Source: CAYYJR01 sp964472305
Lineage (GTDB): Bacteria; Armatimonadota; Hebobacteria; CAIYQO01
Length of the DNA stretch: 64,000 bases
Assembly (NCBI GenBank): GCA_964472305.1
Contig: CAYYJR010000007.1
Coordinates: forward strand, 106,520-170,519
Reading direction: 5' to 3'
Shown here: positions 16,364 through 25,870 of the stretch, in pieces
How the letters are laid out: the number at the start of each line of letters is the position of its first letter
Position numbering within the stretch: position 1 is the stretch's first letter
Made by a program: the position numbers and the translations under genes
The notes under the pieces: generated by a model
Database searches by the model: none
What the model was told of the DNA's origin: nothing
What the model saw: the letters and a program-made list of their open reading frames with translations, nothing else

Positions 16364-17680
16364 ATGCCCTTTTCGCATACCAGACGCATAGAGACGTGGC
16401 TCGGTGCAGCAGACCTCATCCTGCTGCTGGTCTGGTGCGTCGCCGCCTACTTCTTCCCCGCGGGATTCCAGACCACGCTGGCCTGGACGATGGGCATCGC
16501 ATGGTACGCGGGCATCATCACCGTCGGCGGTCAGAATCCCGCTTACCTGCACCCGCGCTATCGCATCCTCTATTCGATGGCGCTCTCGCTGGGATTCGCC
16601 ACGCTGGTAGGCATCTTCTGGGCGGGATCCGGCCATAACTGGTACCTGATCGGCGGCGCGCACTTCCTCGTGGCGCTGGGGGTGGTGGGGCTGGTGATGC
16701 GCTTCGTGATGGCGTCGATCCTCCAGCGCCCGGCCATCCAGCTCGTACCGTGCCGCCTGCCGGCGATATATCAACCCTTGCTGGACGAACTGGCGCGCCA
16801 TCCCCACGTCTACGTGGAACGACCGCTGGACGATCCCGCCGACCCGCTGCCCGAGCGGCGGCCGCGCTACCCGATTTTCCTGGCCGTCAGCGATCTGCGG
16901 CTGCACGAGCGCGCGTTCGCCGCGCTGATGCCGCTGTATCCGCGGGTGGAGATCATCGACATCTGCGAACTCTACGAAAGCCTGTTGGGCAAGGTGGCGA
17001 TTATCCGCGTGGACGATGAGTGGGTGTTGCCGCGCGCGCTGCGCGTGCCGTCTCCCATCCGCGAAGTCGTCTCGCGCACCCTCGATACGCTGTTCGTGCT
17101 GATCACCGCGCCGCTCAGCCTGCTGATCATCGGGGTGGCGGCACTGGCGATCAAGCTGACCTCGCCCGGACCGGTCTTTTTTACCCAGGAGCGGCTGGGA
17201 CATTACGGCAAACCGTTCCGCATGCTCAAATTGCGCACCATGCGCACCGATGCGGAAGCGGGTGGCGCGCAATGGTCGGGACAGGGCGATCCGCGGGTCA
17301 CCCCGGTGGGACGCCTGTTGCGCGCCACCGGTCTCGACGAGTTGCCGCAGTTCTGGAATATCCTGCGCGGCGAGATGAGTCTGGTCGGCCCGCGTCCCGA
17401 AAGCCCGGAGATCGCCGAACGACTGGCGCGCGAGATTCCGTTTTACCACGCCCGCCTGCTGGCCGCGCCCGGCCTTGCCGGCTGGGCGCAACTGCACCAG
17501 GGTGGCGATACCAGCGCCGACGACGTGTTGAACAAAATTCGCCACGACCTCTATTACCTGAAGCACGGCACTCCGGTGATGAATCTGCGCATTTTACTCG
17601 GCACCGTCCAGATGCTGCTCCACCTGGCTAAACCCCGTCCCCGCGCGAAAGCGGATATGCGGACGCCGGTCGAGAGTTAG
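16364..17680 (+). CDS. Undecaprenyl-phosphate sugar phosphotransferase (WcaJ/polyprenyl transferase type)
   Basis: Starts extracellular polysaccharide or O-antigen units by moving a sugar-1-phosphate onto the lipid carrier in the inner membrane. The 438-residue protein has about four N-terminal helices (residues 14-115), a soluble central domain, a further helix near 220-245 and the catalytic bacterial sugar-transferase domain: LTSPGPVFFTQERLGHYGKP, MLKLRTMRTDAE, GRLLRATGLDELPQFWN, and MSLVGPRPE. The C terminus includes PGLAGWAQL. The glycosyltransferase downstream is on the same strand 134 bases away and probably extends the same glycan. Sugar specificity cannot be read from the sequence. 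Confidence 0.92.
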   Translation: MPFSHTRRIETWLGAADLILLLVWCVAAYFFPAGFQTTLAWTMGIAWYAGIITVGGQNPAYLHPRYRILYSMALSLGFATLVGIFWAGSGHNWYLIGGAHFLVALGVVGLVMRFVMASILQRPAIQLVPCRLPAIYQPLLDELARHPHVYVERPLDDPADPLPERRPRYPIFLAVSDLRLHERAFAALMPLYPRVEIIDICELYESLLGKVAIIRVDDEWVLPRALRVPSPIREVVSRTLDTLFVLITAPLSLLIIGVAALAIKLTSPGPVFFTQERLGHYGKPFRMLKLRTMRTDAEAGGAQWSGQGDPRVTPVGRLLRATGLDELPQFWNILRGEMSLVGPRPESPEIAERLAREIPFYHARLLAAPGLAGWAQLHQGGDTSADDVLNKIRHDLYYLKHGTPVMNLRILLGTVQMLLHLAKPRPRAKADMRTPVES

Positions 17681-17814
17681 GGCGAGTGCTCCCGGAGATC
17701 GATCGCCGTGTGCGGTGATGCGCGCGATGCCGGCGTGCGGCACGGATACACGGCGCATTCCTCCCGCTCGCGTCAGGATTGAAGAGGATAGCGGATGGGG
17801 ATAAATAAGCACGC

Positions 17815-18975
17815 ATGAGTACTCCGCTCCGCATTGCGCATGTTGTCGAAGCCACCACCGGCGGGGTGGCGCGCCATGTCCTCGACCTGGTGGCGCATCT
17901 GGATCCCGCGGCTTTCACCTGCGTGCTCTACCTTTCTTTCGATCGCCCGGACAGTTGGCGCGACCGCTTCGACGCGGTGCGCCAGCGCGGCATCGCCATT
18001 CGTGAGATTCCGATGGCGCGCGTGCCCGACGCACGGGCGGTGAGCCAGCTTGCCGGCTGGGCGCGGCGCGATGCCGTCGATCTGCTGCACCTGCACAGCG
18101 CGAAGGCCGGGTATCATGGCCGGCTGGCGGCGCGCGCATCGGGATTGCCGGTCATCTACACGCCACACGCCTTTCCGTTTCAGCGCACCACCGACTGGCT
18201 GCGACCATTTTATCGCATCGTAGAACGCAAACTGGCCCGGCACACCACGCGCATCGTGTGCGTCTCCGCGGGGGAGCGCCAGGAAGCGCTGGCCGCGGGA
18301 TTGCCGCCCGAACGGCTGGTGGTGATTCCGAACGGATTGAATTTTGACGCCTGGCCGCTGCCGACCGCGGAGGAACGCCGTGCCGCGCGCCGCGCGCTGG
18401 GGATCGTCGATGAGGATATCGTGCTCGGGGCCATGGCGCGGCTGGTGTCGCAAAAGGGTATCGACCTGCTGCTGGAAGCGGCTGAGGACGTGATGAGCGA
18501 TTATCGGCACGCGCGGTTGATGATCTGGGGTGATGGACCACAGCGCCGCCTGTTGCAGGGGATGGCGCGACGGTTGAACCTGCCGCGCGTTTCGTTTCTC
18601 GGCGCCACCCGCGACCCCCGCGCGGCCTTCGCGGCGATGGATGTCTTCTGTGCGCCTTCGCGCTGGGAGGGCGGGCCATATGCGGTGCTGGAAGCGATGG
18701 CGTGTGGACTCCCGGTTATCGCCTCCGACATTCAGGAACACGCCGATTACCTGCTGGACGGCGAAGGCAGCCTGCTGTTTGAATCGGAGATTCCCGGCCC
18801 GTTGGCCGGCGCGCTGCGCGCGACGCTGGCCGACCTCGACGTGCGGTTAACACTCGGTGAAGCGGCCAGGCGTCACGTAGAGCGCGGATTTCCCCTCGAC
18901 CGCATGGTCACGGCAACCGAGACGCTGTATCGCGACGTGCTGGGCAACCCGCGCAGCATCGACGCCGTCGCATAA
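17815..18975 (+). CDS. Glycosyltransferase family 4 protein
   Basis: Retaining GT-B-fold enzyme of 386 residues that would add a sugar from a nucleotide donor to the growing glycan in the cytoplasm. The N-terminal domain starts LRIAHVVEATTGGVARHVLDL, and the C-terminal domain has VIPNGLNFDAWPL, LGAMARLVSQKGIDLLLEA, RVSFLGATRDP and the donor-site E-x7-E-like stretch EGGPYAVLEAMACGLPVIAS. ATG 17815 is the only start that fits; the ribosome-binding site is weak. With the sugar transferase upstream it forms a minimal polysaccharide-assembly pair. Confidence 0.92.
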   Translation: MSTPLRIAHVVEATTGGVARHVLDLVAHLDPAAFTCVLYLSFDRPDSWRDRFDAVRQRGIAIREIPMARVPDARAVSQLAGWARRDAVDLLHLHSAKAGYHGRLAARASGLPVIYTPHAFPFQRTTDWLRPFYRIVERKLARHTTRIVCVSAGERQEALAAGLPPERLVVIPNGLNFDAWPLPTAEERRAARRALGIVDEDIVLGAMARLVSQKGIDLLLEAAEDVMSDYRHARLMIWGDGPQRRLLQGMARRLNLPRVSFLGATRDPRAAFAAMDVFCAPSRWEGGPYAVLEAMACGLPVIASDIQEHADYLLDGEGSLLFESEIPGPLAGALRATLADLDVRLTLGEAARRHVERGFPLDRMVTATETLYRDVLGNPRSIDAVA

Positions 18976-19052
18976 ACGCCATCGCGCCGATGCGCGCTGC
19001 CGGCTGACAGGCCGTGGCAGTTCACTATGCGAGCCGGCCTACCCACTCTCCA

Positions 19053-19598
19053 TTACTCGACCACTTTGGTAATCCGTGCAATCTCCGGGTCGGTGAAGAT
19101 ATCGCATTGATCCAGGCTGCGGGTGGAGAACTCGGATACCACCGCGCCCTCCGGGCCGCCCTGGAACCAGTGCAACGTATCCGGCAGCAGCGTATATTGC
19201 TCTCCGGGGTTCAGCGCAATCTCGTGCCAGACGGTGAAATATTGGCGGCGATGGGCGGGGACCAACCCCCGGGGGGGGGCCGTCGTCTCACCGGGCACGT
19301 AGAGGAACACCTGCCCGGCGCGACAGCGGAACGTCTCTTCTTTGCCGGGCCGCCCGTTCACCATCGGATGCCGGTGCTCCGGGCAGATTTGTCCCGGGAA
19401 CAGCACCAGTTCCTTCGCACACACCCGCTCGGTATTCACATACACTAGCAGTTCCAACCCGATCTGTTCCAACTCGTTCAGGCCGAAATCCGCCACCTCG
19501 ACCTGCGTTCGCTCCCGCGGGGTGATTACGATGCCCGCTTGCGCCAGCACCGTGATTGCCCGCTGTTGTGCCGCCTCGAATTGCTCACGCGATAACAT
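19053..19598 (-). CDS. D-lyxose ketol-isomerase
   Basis: Cupin-fold isomerase interconverting D-lyxose and D-xylulose. The 181-residue protein shows the metal-binding pattern EHRHP followed by GKEETFRC and the later His of LLPDTLHWFQGG, and the diagnostic tail of the family, VSEFSTRSLDQCDIFTDPEI. Length agrees with the YdaE/lyxose isomerase group. The next gene upstream on the same strand is a DUF4432 aldose-epimerase-like gene 107 bases away, so the pair may act together on a pentose. The Cys-Pro context around the metal site looks intact. Confidence 0.88.
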   Translation of the reverse strand: MLSREQFEAAQQRAITVLAQAGIVITPRERTQVEVADFGLNELEQIGLELLVYVNTERVCAKELVLFPGQICPEHRHPMVNGRPGKEETFRCRAGQVFLYVPGETTAPPRGLVPAHRRQYFTVWHEIALNPGEQYTLLPDTLHWFQGGPEGAVVSEFSTRSLDQCDIFTDPEIARITKVVE

Positions 19599-19705
19599 CG
19601 TGCGCTTCCTTTCAACGTCGGACGTTTGTATGGCATCGGAATAGACGGGATGTCCTGCATCGCGGGTGACGCCATGCGCGGCATCCGTTCATGGCGCCAA
19701 CTCCC

Positions 19706-20791
19706 TTACGCCGCGCCACCGAGCTTGATGGCGCGGGTGCAGGCTTCGATCTCTTCGACGCCGTCCAGTACGTTCAACTCCAGCCGGTAGCTGCGCTGTT
19801 CGCCCGGCTGCAGCATCGGCAGCGTGCCCGCGGCGCGCTCGACATTGCGGCCTTCGACGTAGCTATTGGCCGGTTCCATGCCGAGCACATAGGCGCCGTA
19901 GCCCATCATCTTCCATTGCACGAAGCGCGGCAGCGTCTTTTGATGATAGCGCAATTCCAATCCCAGCCCGCCATCGAGCTCGGGATTGATCAGCGCCACG
20001 CGCACGTTGCCGTCGTTGTCGGTCGCCATTTCGTGATAAAACACCTGCTCGGCATAGCCGGCGCTGGGTGGTTGGAACTCCGCGTGGGCGTTCAGTCCCT
20101 GCGCTCCATGGGCATCACGCGGTTTCACGTCGATGCTGTTGGTGATCAGCTTCGATACCGGACTGAGCAGTGGAAAGCCGAGGTTGAAGTGATAGAGGAT
20201 CATGTGCGGGGTGGGCAAGCCGCCGATGTTTTCCACGGTATCCTCGATATACAGACTGTTGCCGCCCAGCTTCGCGGAGATCACCCGTGTCAGGCGCAAC
20301 GGGTTGCTGAAGATAATGCCTTCGGTGATGGTACCCTTGATATACATCCAGTAGTCATCGCCCTTCCATTCGCTCCAGAAGCCGAGTTCCTCCGCCGGCA
20401 GCGTGGAAACGCGCCCATGCAGGCCCAGCTCCTCACCTTCATCCACGCATGGGGAACCCAGGTAGCTCAGCCCGCAGGTGGCAAGCAAACCGCCGGAAAA
20501 CGTGTTCAGCCACCCGAGTCCCGCCGGCTCGTAATACGTCGGATGCGGCTGGCCGGAGGGAGTATGATACGACAGCGAGCGACCACGATAGGTGGCGCGG
20601 GTGATGTCCAGCGCGCGATCGGCCAACACGGTGAATTCGAGGCCGGTGCCGGTGCTGACGTCGAAGCCACGCACGCCGCGCTCGCGCCCGGATGCCAGCT
20701 CGATAGCCCGAATGCCCCCAAGTTGCGCCATATTGCCGGTGCAGGCCTGTAATTCTTTATGCGTGAAATCGCGACCGAAAAGTCGTGCCAT
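19706..20791 (-). CDS. DUF4432 family protein (galactose mutarotase-like fold)
   Basis: 361 residues of the DUF4432 type, a beta-sandwich related to aldose 1-epimerases. Supporting stretches are RGVRGFDVSTGTGLEFTVLADRALDI near the N terminus, the central MILYHFNLGFPLLS, and the closing region YVLGMEPANSYVEGRNVER and GEQRSYRLEL. The family is probably carbohydrate-active; no reaction has been established that I can cite. GGAGG lies eight bases before the ATG at 20791, which excludes the longer upstream frame. Its neighbour downstream on the same strand is D-lyxose isomerase. Confidence 0.85.
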   Translation of the reverse strand: MARLFGRDFTHKELQACTGNMAQLGGIRAIELASGRERGVRGFDVSTGTGLEFTVLADRALDITRATYRGRSLSYHTPSGQPHPTYYEPAGLGWLNTFSGGLLATCGLSYLGSPCVDEGEELGLHGRVSTLPAEELGFWSEWKGDDYWMYIKGTITEGIIFSNPLRLTRVISAKLGGNSLYIEDTVENIGGLPTPHMILYHFNLGFPLLSPVSKLITNSIDVKPRDAHGAQGLNAHAEFQPPSAGYAEQVFYHEMATDNDGNVRVALINPELDGGLGLELRYHQKTLPRFVQWKMMGYGAYVLGMEPANSYVEGRNVERAAGTLPMLQPGEQRSYRLELNVLDGVEEIEACTRAIKLGGAA

Positions 20792-21024
20792 TGCGCGATC
20801 CTCCCAATACGTTGAATTGATGCATTGCCCACGAAGGGAAACGATGACTTGCCATAACTTCGGCACAGATGCGCGGATTCCCTGCCGGCGGCGAAACGGG
20901 GTCATGGAAAATTGTATGAGGACTGCGCTATGTTCAGCGCATAGCACCCCCCCCTCCCGGCAGCAGGAGAGGGGGGAGAGGTGAGGATTCTCTTGCGTGC
21001 GTCGAGCGCAAACGCCGCGTCGGG

Positions 21025-21891
21025 TTAGTCCGCCATTTCTTCGGGCCCGAACGGGGTATCTGGACGATACAACAGCACGAGCAGGCGCTTCACCCGCTGA
21101 ACGCCGCCGCCGCCGCCCAGTTGCACGCGCGCGAGCACGCGCTGACCGGGTTGCAGATCGCGGACCGTGACGGGCGTCTGCAGGATGGCCGCGAATTGCG
21201 GCGGGGTATCCACCTGTACCGATTTATCGTCTACGAGCAGGATCAGCGGATTATTGTTCGTCACTTGCCCGATGATCTCGTAATACACGGTGCGCGTGCG
21301 CGGCGCCGTCGGCAACCGGCGGATCAATGGGGTGGAGTTTTCGGATACCTGTGAAGCATCACGGGTGAGCGCCACGTGATCGGGCGTCCCGCTAGCCGGC
21401 AGATCGCCGCTGGCGACGGTGAGCACGCGCAGTATGGTATCTTTCGTCACCTGATTGAATTCGCAGCGGCGCAACCCGACCATCATTGCGTGATCGTCCA
21501 GCGGAACCACCTGCTCCGATTCCCGCCAGCGGAGCAGTTCCTCGATGTGGCGGCGAATGCGGCGGGCATCCTCGGCGCGTCCCGAGTCTTCCAGTTTTTT
21601 TGCCTGCCCCGACAACGCCGCGGCCTGCTGAGCCATCTCGTCGGGCACCCGACCCGGCGCATCCGGATTCATGACGCGTAGATAGAGCAGCACGCGCACC
21701 TGGCGTTGTGCGGCATCGACGACGAGAATTTTACCGGGAATGGCGGGAGCGGCAGGTCGCGGCTGGTCGGGCTTCGGACTTTTACCGCCGCGATATGGCC
21801 CGCCGTTCGGGCGCTGGGCAAAGGTGGGAGTGACACTCACGAGTAGCACGGCGCTTAGCACGATCAGCAAGATGGCGAAATAAATTTTCAT
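21025..21891 (-). CDS. Exported protein of unknown function, third gene of the ECF sigma operon
   Basis: 288 residues with a clear signal peptide (MKIYFAILLIVLSAVLLVSV, cleavage expected after Ala-Gln near 26), then a Pro/Gly/Lys-rich low-complexity segment, and a mature domain with no family I recognise. Visible are a charged helix (ALSGQAKKLEDSGRAEDARRI) and a C-terminal half rich in beta-strand patterns (TVYYEIIGQVTNNNPLILLVDDKSV, VTVRDLQPGQRVLARVQLGGGG). It begins 22 bases after the anti-sigma-like gene and is most likely cotranscribed, so it may be the envelope component sensed or controlled by the sigma system. Confidence 0.6.
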   Translation of the reverse strand: MKIYFAILLIVLSAVLLVSVTPTFAQRPNGGPYRGGKSPKPDQPRPAAPAIPGKILVVDAAQRQVRVLLYLRVMNPDAPGRVPDEMAQQAAALSGQAKKLEDSGRAEDARRIRRHIEELLRWRESEQVVPLDDHAMMVGLRRCEFNQVTKDTILRVLTVASGDLPASGTPDHVALTRDASQVSENSTPLIRRLPTAPRTRTVYYEIIGQVTNNNPLILLVDDKSVQVDTPPQFAAILQTPVTVRDLQPGQRVLARVQLGGGGGVQRVKRLLVLLYRPDTPFGPEEMAD

Positions 21892-21913
21892 GGCACGTAT
21901 CCTCTTCGACTTC

Positions 21914-22591
21914 TTATCCTTCTGATGCCAGCGCTTCCTGCGCCAGTCGTTGCAGCACCAGACCGGAGCTTAAAATGGCTTCCGGGGTCGGCACGGTGTC
22001 ATAGGAATCCTGGTAGGCCTCATAAGCCGCTTCGTATTCGCCGCTGGCATAGGCCGCTGTGCCGGCGGCATACAGTGAGGCAGCCACGGTAACCGGTTGC
22101 TCGCGCGGGGCGCTTGCCGGCGCGGGACGCGGAGTCGGTTGCCAGTTGTTCATCGACTTTTCGGACGCATCCGGCGTACGTGGCGTCACCGGCACGTCCT
22201 GCGTGGGAAGCGGCTTCACCACGTTGAACGGCGCGGCGATGTCTTCCAATTGGGGCATCCCGGGCGTCTGCCGATTCGATGGCGGGTTCACCGCGAGATG
22301 ATGGGCATCACGCGCAATCGCATCCGCGATATCCTGTCGCGGTTGGGCCATCACGATCATCATGGCGATGACGGCGGTGGCTATGGCGGTGGCGCCGAAG
22401 GACCAGCCGATCAGCGACCAACCGCACCATCCGCGGCGGGACCGGTGGGTGGTCAGCACGCCGCGCATGATGCGCTCGGTGCGTCCCGGCGCGGGCGCCA
22501 GCGCGGGATCGTCCGCATAGGCTTCCCGCAGCAACGCGGACAGCAGCGGATCGCGTAATGCGTCCTGGTCATGATCTGTGCGTCGAGTCAT
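21914..22591 (-). CDS. Membrane protein, probable anti-sigma factor
   Basis: 225 residues with one membrane helix (about 57-81). The cytoplasmic N-terminal part is short and acidic and lacks the HxxxCxxC zinc motif common in anti-sigma factors. The extracytoplasmic part has a Pro-rich stretch and ends in a tetratricopeptide-like helix pair (SLYAAGTAAYASGEYEAAYEAYQ). The start codon overlaps the sigma-factor stop by four bases, the classic arrangement for a sigma and its antagonist. The role is inferred from position and topology, not from homology. Confidence 0.6.
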   Translation of the reverse strand: MTRRTDHDQDALRDPLLSALLREAYADDPALAPAPGRTERIMRGVLTTHRSRRGWCGWSLIGWSFGATAIATAVIAMMIVMAQPRQDIADAIARDAHHLAVNPPSNRQTPGMPQLEDIAAPFNVVKPLPTQDVPVTPRTPDASEKSMNNWQPTPRPAPASAPREQPVTVAASLYAAGTAAYASGEYEAAYEAYQDSYDTVPTPEAILSSGLVLQRLAQEALASEG

Positions 22592-23178
22592 AATGCATCG
22601 CCCTCCTCCGCCATGGGCAAGGAAATCTCTTCTCCCAATTCAGCCATCACCAGCGCTCTTAGCCGGTGGCGGGCACGGTGGACGCGGCTCTTCGCCCCGG
22701 CCACGCCGCACCCCAGCACCGCGGCAATCTCTTCGAGCGGGCGCTCCTCCAGATAAAACATCAATACCGCCGTCCGTTCCTTCGGTGACAGGTGCTGCAG
22801 GCAGGCCCGCACCACGTCCTGACGCGCCTGCGTCATGAGTTCCTGCTCCGGCGTCGCCTGTGTTGAAGGCAATTCGCCGATCTCGTCCAGTTCCACCGTC
22901 TGGCGCGATCCGCGCTTGCGCAGCGCGGAGATGCCCAGGTTCTGCGCCACCCGCAGCAACCAGTGCACGATAGAGGGGGTGGCACGCAACGAGCCAAGGT
23001 GCTGGTACGCGCGTAAAAACGTTTCCGCGCACAGGTCTTCCGCCTCGGCGCTGTTACTCACCAGACGATAACAATGCGCGAAAACGCGTTGCTGATGCAT
23101 ATGCACCAGCGATTCAAAGGCGATCAAATCACCTCGTTGCGCCCTGGCGAGTAATCTGCCTTCCTCGGTCTCGGACAC
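22588..23178 (-). CDS. ECF-type RNA polymerase sigma factor
   Basis: 196-residue extracytoplasmic-function sigma factor. Region 2 is clear (AQRGDLIAFESLVHMHQQRVF, then AEDLCAETFLRAYQHLGSLR), as is region 4 (VRACLQHLSPKERTAVLMFY, EIAAVLGCGVAGAKSRVHRARHRL). A short C-terminal tail follows. The start is GTG at 23178. It is first in a three-gene operon with the anti-sigma-like membrane protein and an exported protein. A TATAAT box lies 22 bases upstream of the start. The regulon and the signal are unknown. Confidence 0.93.
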   Translation of the reverse strand: MSETEEGRLLARAQRGDLIAFESLVHMHQQRVFAHCYRLVSNSAEAEDLCAETFLRAYQHLGSLRATPSIVHWLLRVAQNLGISALRKRGSRQTVELDEIGELPSTQATPEQELMTQARQDVVRACLQHLSPKERTAVLMFYLEERPLEEIAAVLGCGVAGAKSRVHRARHRLRALVMAELGEEISLPMAEEGDAL

Positions 23179-23200
23179 TGTTTTCGCCCTCTGTTATACC

Positions 23201-23231
23201 ATTATACGCCGGAGTGGGTAGGAAGTTGCAA
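23201..23231 (-). promoter_or_regulatory. Probable promoter of the ECF sigma operon
   Basis: Read on the minus strand, a perfect TATAAT (23201-23206) lies 22 bases before the GTG. The best -35 candidates are TTGCAA (23226-23231, spacer 19) or GCAACT (spacer 17). It looks like a housekeeping-type promoter. Autoregulation by the ECF factor cannot be judged from one site. Confidence 0.4.
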
Positions 23232-23330
23232 CTGGCCCACTGGTTGCGCGTATCGAATGAGTAAAGGAAGATGGCCTGATTGCGGTGATGCGCACGCACA
23301 AAGCGGAAACAGTTCCGTGTGTGCTTCTCT

Positions 23331-24638
23331 TCACTCCACGTCCCGGTATGCCGGCAAGGCGCGCGCGATCACCTGCCCGGTGGCGACGTAATGCCCGGCG
23401 GCTTCACCGAGTTCGATCATCGTGCGCTGCAGACGGGCGGCGGAAGCTGCAAGGCTGGAGAAGCCGGCGCCGCGACAGGCAACCAGCAGGTTATCGATTT
23501 CACGCGGTTGCAGGCAGCGGAAGGGGATGCCCAGCGGCCCGTTCGTCGCCTCCGCGCACCCGCCATCGGGCGCATGGCGATCCAGCGCGTGATCGGTAAA
23601 TGCCACGCAGTCGGGGTGGTGGGCGCCGAAGCCGCCCCGATGAAAATCCTGCTCGGTGAGCATGTAACGCGCCCGCAGTCGCGGTCCTTCGCGCACGCCG
23701 ATGCGCGAGGCGAGGGAGGTGATGCCGTAACCCACCAGCCCGTAGGCCGCGCGCACTCCCGGCCAGCGTCGCGCGATGTTGCCCAACAGGCAGGCACGCG
23801 CCTGTTCGACGCCCATCGCCCATCCTGCTTCGCCGGTCACCTGCAGGCACATATTGACGTAATATCCGCTGCGTGGCAGCGCGCCGATGTGCGCCCAGTC
23901 GGAATCGTTGCCGTAACCGTCGGCCGGCAGCACAACCCGGTCAGCGCCTTCAGCAATGAGGAAGCACAGCGTCCAGCCGTTCAACTTGAACTCGCGGGTT
24001 GGCGGCGCGGAGGCTTCGCCATATTCGTCGGCAGCCTCGCGGCCCATCAGCCACCCGCACCCTGCGCGCCGCGCCAGCGGAATGTCGGCGCCGGCGTCGA
24101 TGAAGTGGTTGGCGGTGACGGTGGTCACGCCGTTCGGGGTTTCCACGGTGACGGAGGCGATACGTCGCAAGCCGTCATCAGCGGGGATGGTGTGCGTGTC
24201 GAGGAAGACAGCGCGCGTCCACAGCGTAATGACGCCGGTTTCCGCCGCCATCTCGCGGATGACGGCATCCATCGCGTCGGGGGTGTAAACGAAGCCGGGG
24301 GAGATTACCATGGCCTGGCGATCCTGCCAGCGCCGCAGTGTACCTGGGTAGGCCACTTCTGGTGCGTGACGGTATAATGGCCGACCGCTGGGGGTGTCGC
24401 TGGCGCTCGCGACATAACACCCGTCGCCACGTGCGATTAGGCGCCGGGCAACCTCCGGCGCCAGCGCGCTGGCGGAATAACCGGGCTGCCACACATTCAC
24501 GAGCGCGTGCACGCCGGTGCCGCCCAACCGGTCCTCTTTTTCAATCCACAGCGTGCGCACGCCCGCGCGACCGGCGGTGAGGGCCGCGCCGATGCCGCCG
24601 GAACCACCGCCGATAATGATCAGGTCAAAGTGTTGCAT
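23331..24638 (-). CDS. FAD-dependent oxidoreductase
   Basis: 435 residues. The N terminus is an FAD-binding Rossmann fold (DLIIIGGGSGGIGAALTAGRAG), followed by RTLWIEKEDRLGGTGVHALVN, a pattern of the FAD_oxidored family whose members oxidise small or sugar-derived substrates. The C-terminal NAD/FAD-linked part includes GPLGIPFRCLQPREIDNLLVACRGAG. A central region (about residues 200-330) carries the substrate-binding insert and is less conserved. The gene follows the aldo/keto reductase on the same strand by 16 bases, so both probably serve one redox pathway on a sugar or polyol. The substrate is not evident. Confidence 0.85.
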   Translation of the reverse strand: MQHFDLIIIGGGSGGIGAALTAGRAGVRTLWIEKEDRLGGTGVHALVNVWQPGYSASALAPEVARRLIARGDGCYVASASDTPSGRPLYRHAPEVAYPGTLRRWQDRQAMVISPGFVYTPDAMDAVIREMAAETGVITLWTRAVFLDTHTIPADDGLRRIASVTVETPNGVTTVTANHFIDAGADIPLARRAGCGWLMGREAADEYGEASAPPTREFKLNGWTLCFLIAEGADRVVLPADGYGNDSDWAHIGALPRSGYYVNMCLQVTGEAGWAMGVEQARACLLGNIARRWPGVRAAYGLVGYGITSLASRIGVREGPRLRARYMLTEQDFHRGGFGAHHPDCVAFTDHALDRHAPDGGCAEATNGPLGIPFRCLQPREIDNLLVACRGAGFSSLAASAARLQRTMIELGEAAGHYVATGQVIARALPAYRDVE

Positions 24639-24654
24639 GCGCCGTCTCGACTAA

Positions 24655-25632
24655 TTACATGAGTGAGGTGTCGGCGATGATGCGATCCATCTCCGCCAGT
24701 TCGTCCGTGGTGAGTTCGACCTTCCCGCCAAGAGCAATATCCGCCGCCTGACGGGCATTGCGCACGCCGACCAGCGCACAGGTGACGCCCGGGCGGCTGA
24801 TGGTCCACGCGATAGTGAGCTGTGTCTGGTTGAGGCTGTATGTTTCACGCAGCGGGGCGAAACGCGCCAGCATGGCGTTGACGGCGGCAATCGATTTGGG
24901 AGTAAAGCGTTTCGACCGCGCGCGCTGGTCGCCTTCGTTGAATGTGCGCGCCGGGTCGGCGGTGCCGGTCAACAGGCCCAGCGCCAGTGAGGAATAGGAC
25001 AGGATCGAAATGTGATGCTCACGGCAGAACGGCAAGTTTTCCTGTTCCAGGTCGCGATCCAGCATATTATACAGCGGCTGGTTGGCATCGAGCGGTCCGA
25101 CCGCCAAGTATTCCCGCATCTGGGTAATGTTGGCGTTGCTGACGCCGATGGCGCGAATCTTGCCTTCTTCCTTTAGCCTCAGCAACTCACCCATGGTGTC
25201 GGCGATTGGCGTCGTGGTCTCCTGCCAGTGCGTCTGGTACAGGTCGATATAGTCCGTTCCCAGGCGCCGCAGACTCTGCTCTACCTCATAACGAATGCTG
25301 GCGGGATGCAGATAGCGATGAACTTTTTGCCCGCCGATTTCGAAGAAATATTCGCCTTGATCGGTATGCCACACCAATCCGACCTTGGTTGCAATGACGA
25401 TCTTCGCACGGTCGCGCCCTTTGATGGCTTTGCCGACTACCTCTTCCGATAAACCATAGCCATACGCCGGCGCCGTGTCGATAAGGTTGATGCCGTCATC
25501 CAGTCCACGCTGTAGCGCGGCGATGGAATCGCTCTCCTCATTGCCACCCCAAAACGTGCCGCCGATAGCCCAGGTGCCCAACCCGATCGCCGAGATATGA
25601 ATGCCGGATTGCCCCAATGCGCGATAGATCAT
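24655..25632 (-). CDS. Aldo/keto reductase
   Basis: NAD(P)H-dependent oxidoreductase with a TIM-barrel fold, 325 residues. The N terminus MIYRALGQSGIHISAIGLGTWAIGG is typical. The catalytic Tyr lies in LIDTAPAYGYGLSEEVVGKA, Lys in IVIATKVGLVW and His in IDLYQTHWQ. Cofactor-binding residues are near the C terminus (LTIAWTISRPGVTCALVGVRNARQ). It belongs to the group that includes general stress protein 69-like enzymes. Its partner is the FAD oxidoreductase 16 bases downstream. Two other reductases of the same superfamily or of similar role occur elsewhere in the window. Confidence 0.93.
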   Translation of the reverse strand: MIYRALGQSGIHISAIGLGTWAIGGTFWGGNEESDSIAALQRGLDDGINLIDTAPAYGYGLSEEVVGKAIKGRDRAKIVIATKVGLVWHTDQGEYFFEIGGQKVHRYLHPASIRYEVEQSLRRLGTDYIDLYQTHWQETTTPIADTMGELLRLKEEGKIRAIGVSNANITQMREYLAVGPLDANQPLYNMLDRDLEQENLPFCREHHISILSYSSLALGLLTGTADPARTFNEGDQRARSKRFTPKSIAAVNAMLARFAPLRETYSLNQTQLTIAWTISRPGVTCALVGVRNARQAADIALGGKVELTTDELAEMDRIIADTSLM

Positions 25633-25870
25633 GCGTCCTCTCCCTCACGGTTGCCGCTTGCACGGCAAAGCGGGAATATCATAACCGAAGCCGAAACAAA
25701 CGTCTACGCCGTGCAGGACTGCGCCCTGATGTATGCGGATACAGGGACAGCGTCAATAACGGTGAAGTATTCGTCCGTTTGAGACGATCAATGGGTGCTA
25801 TCACCCCTTCCCGCGTGTTGAATTCACCGATCAGCAGGGAGAATTGCTTTGACCAGCGAATTCACCACAC

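Noticed and set aside
20945..20985. C-rich/G-rich inverted repeat as a terminator of the exported-protein gene
   Set aside because: CCCCCCTC and GAGGGGGG can pair, but there is no T run on either strand and the tracts could be simple low-complexity sequence.
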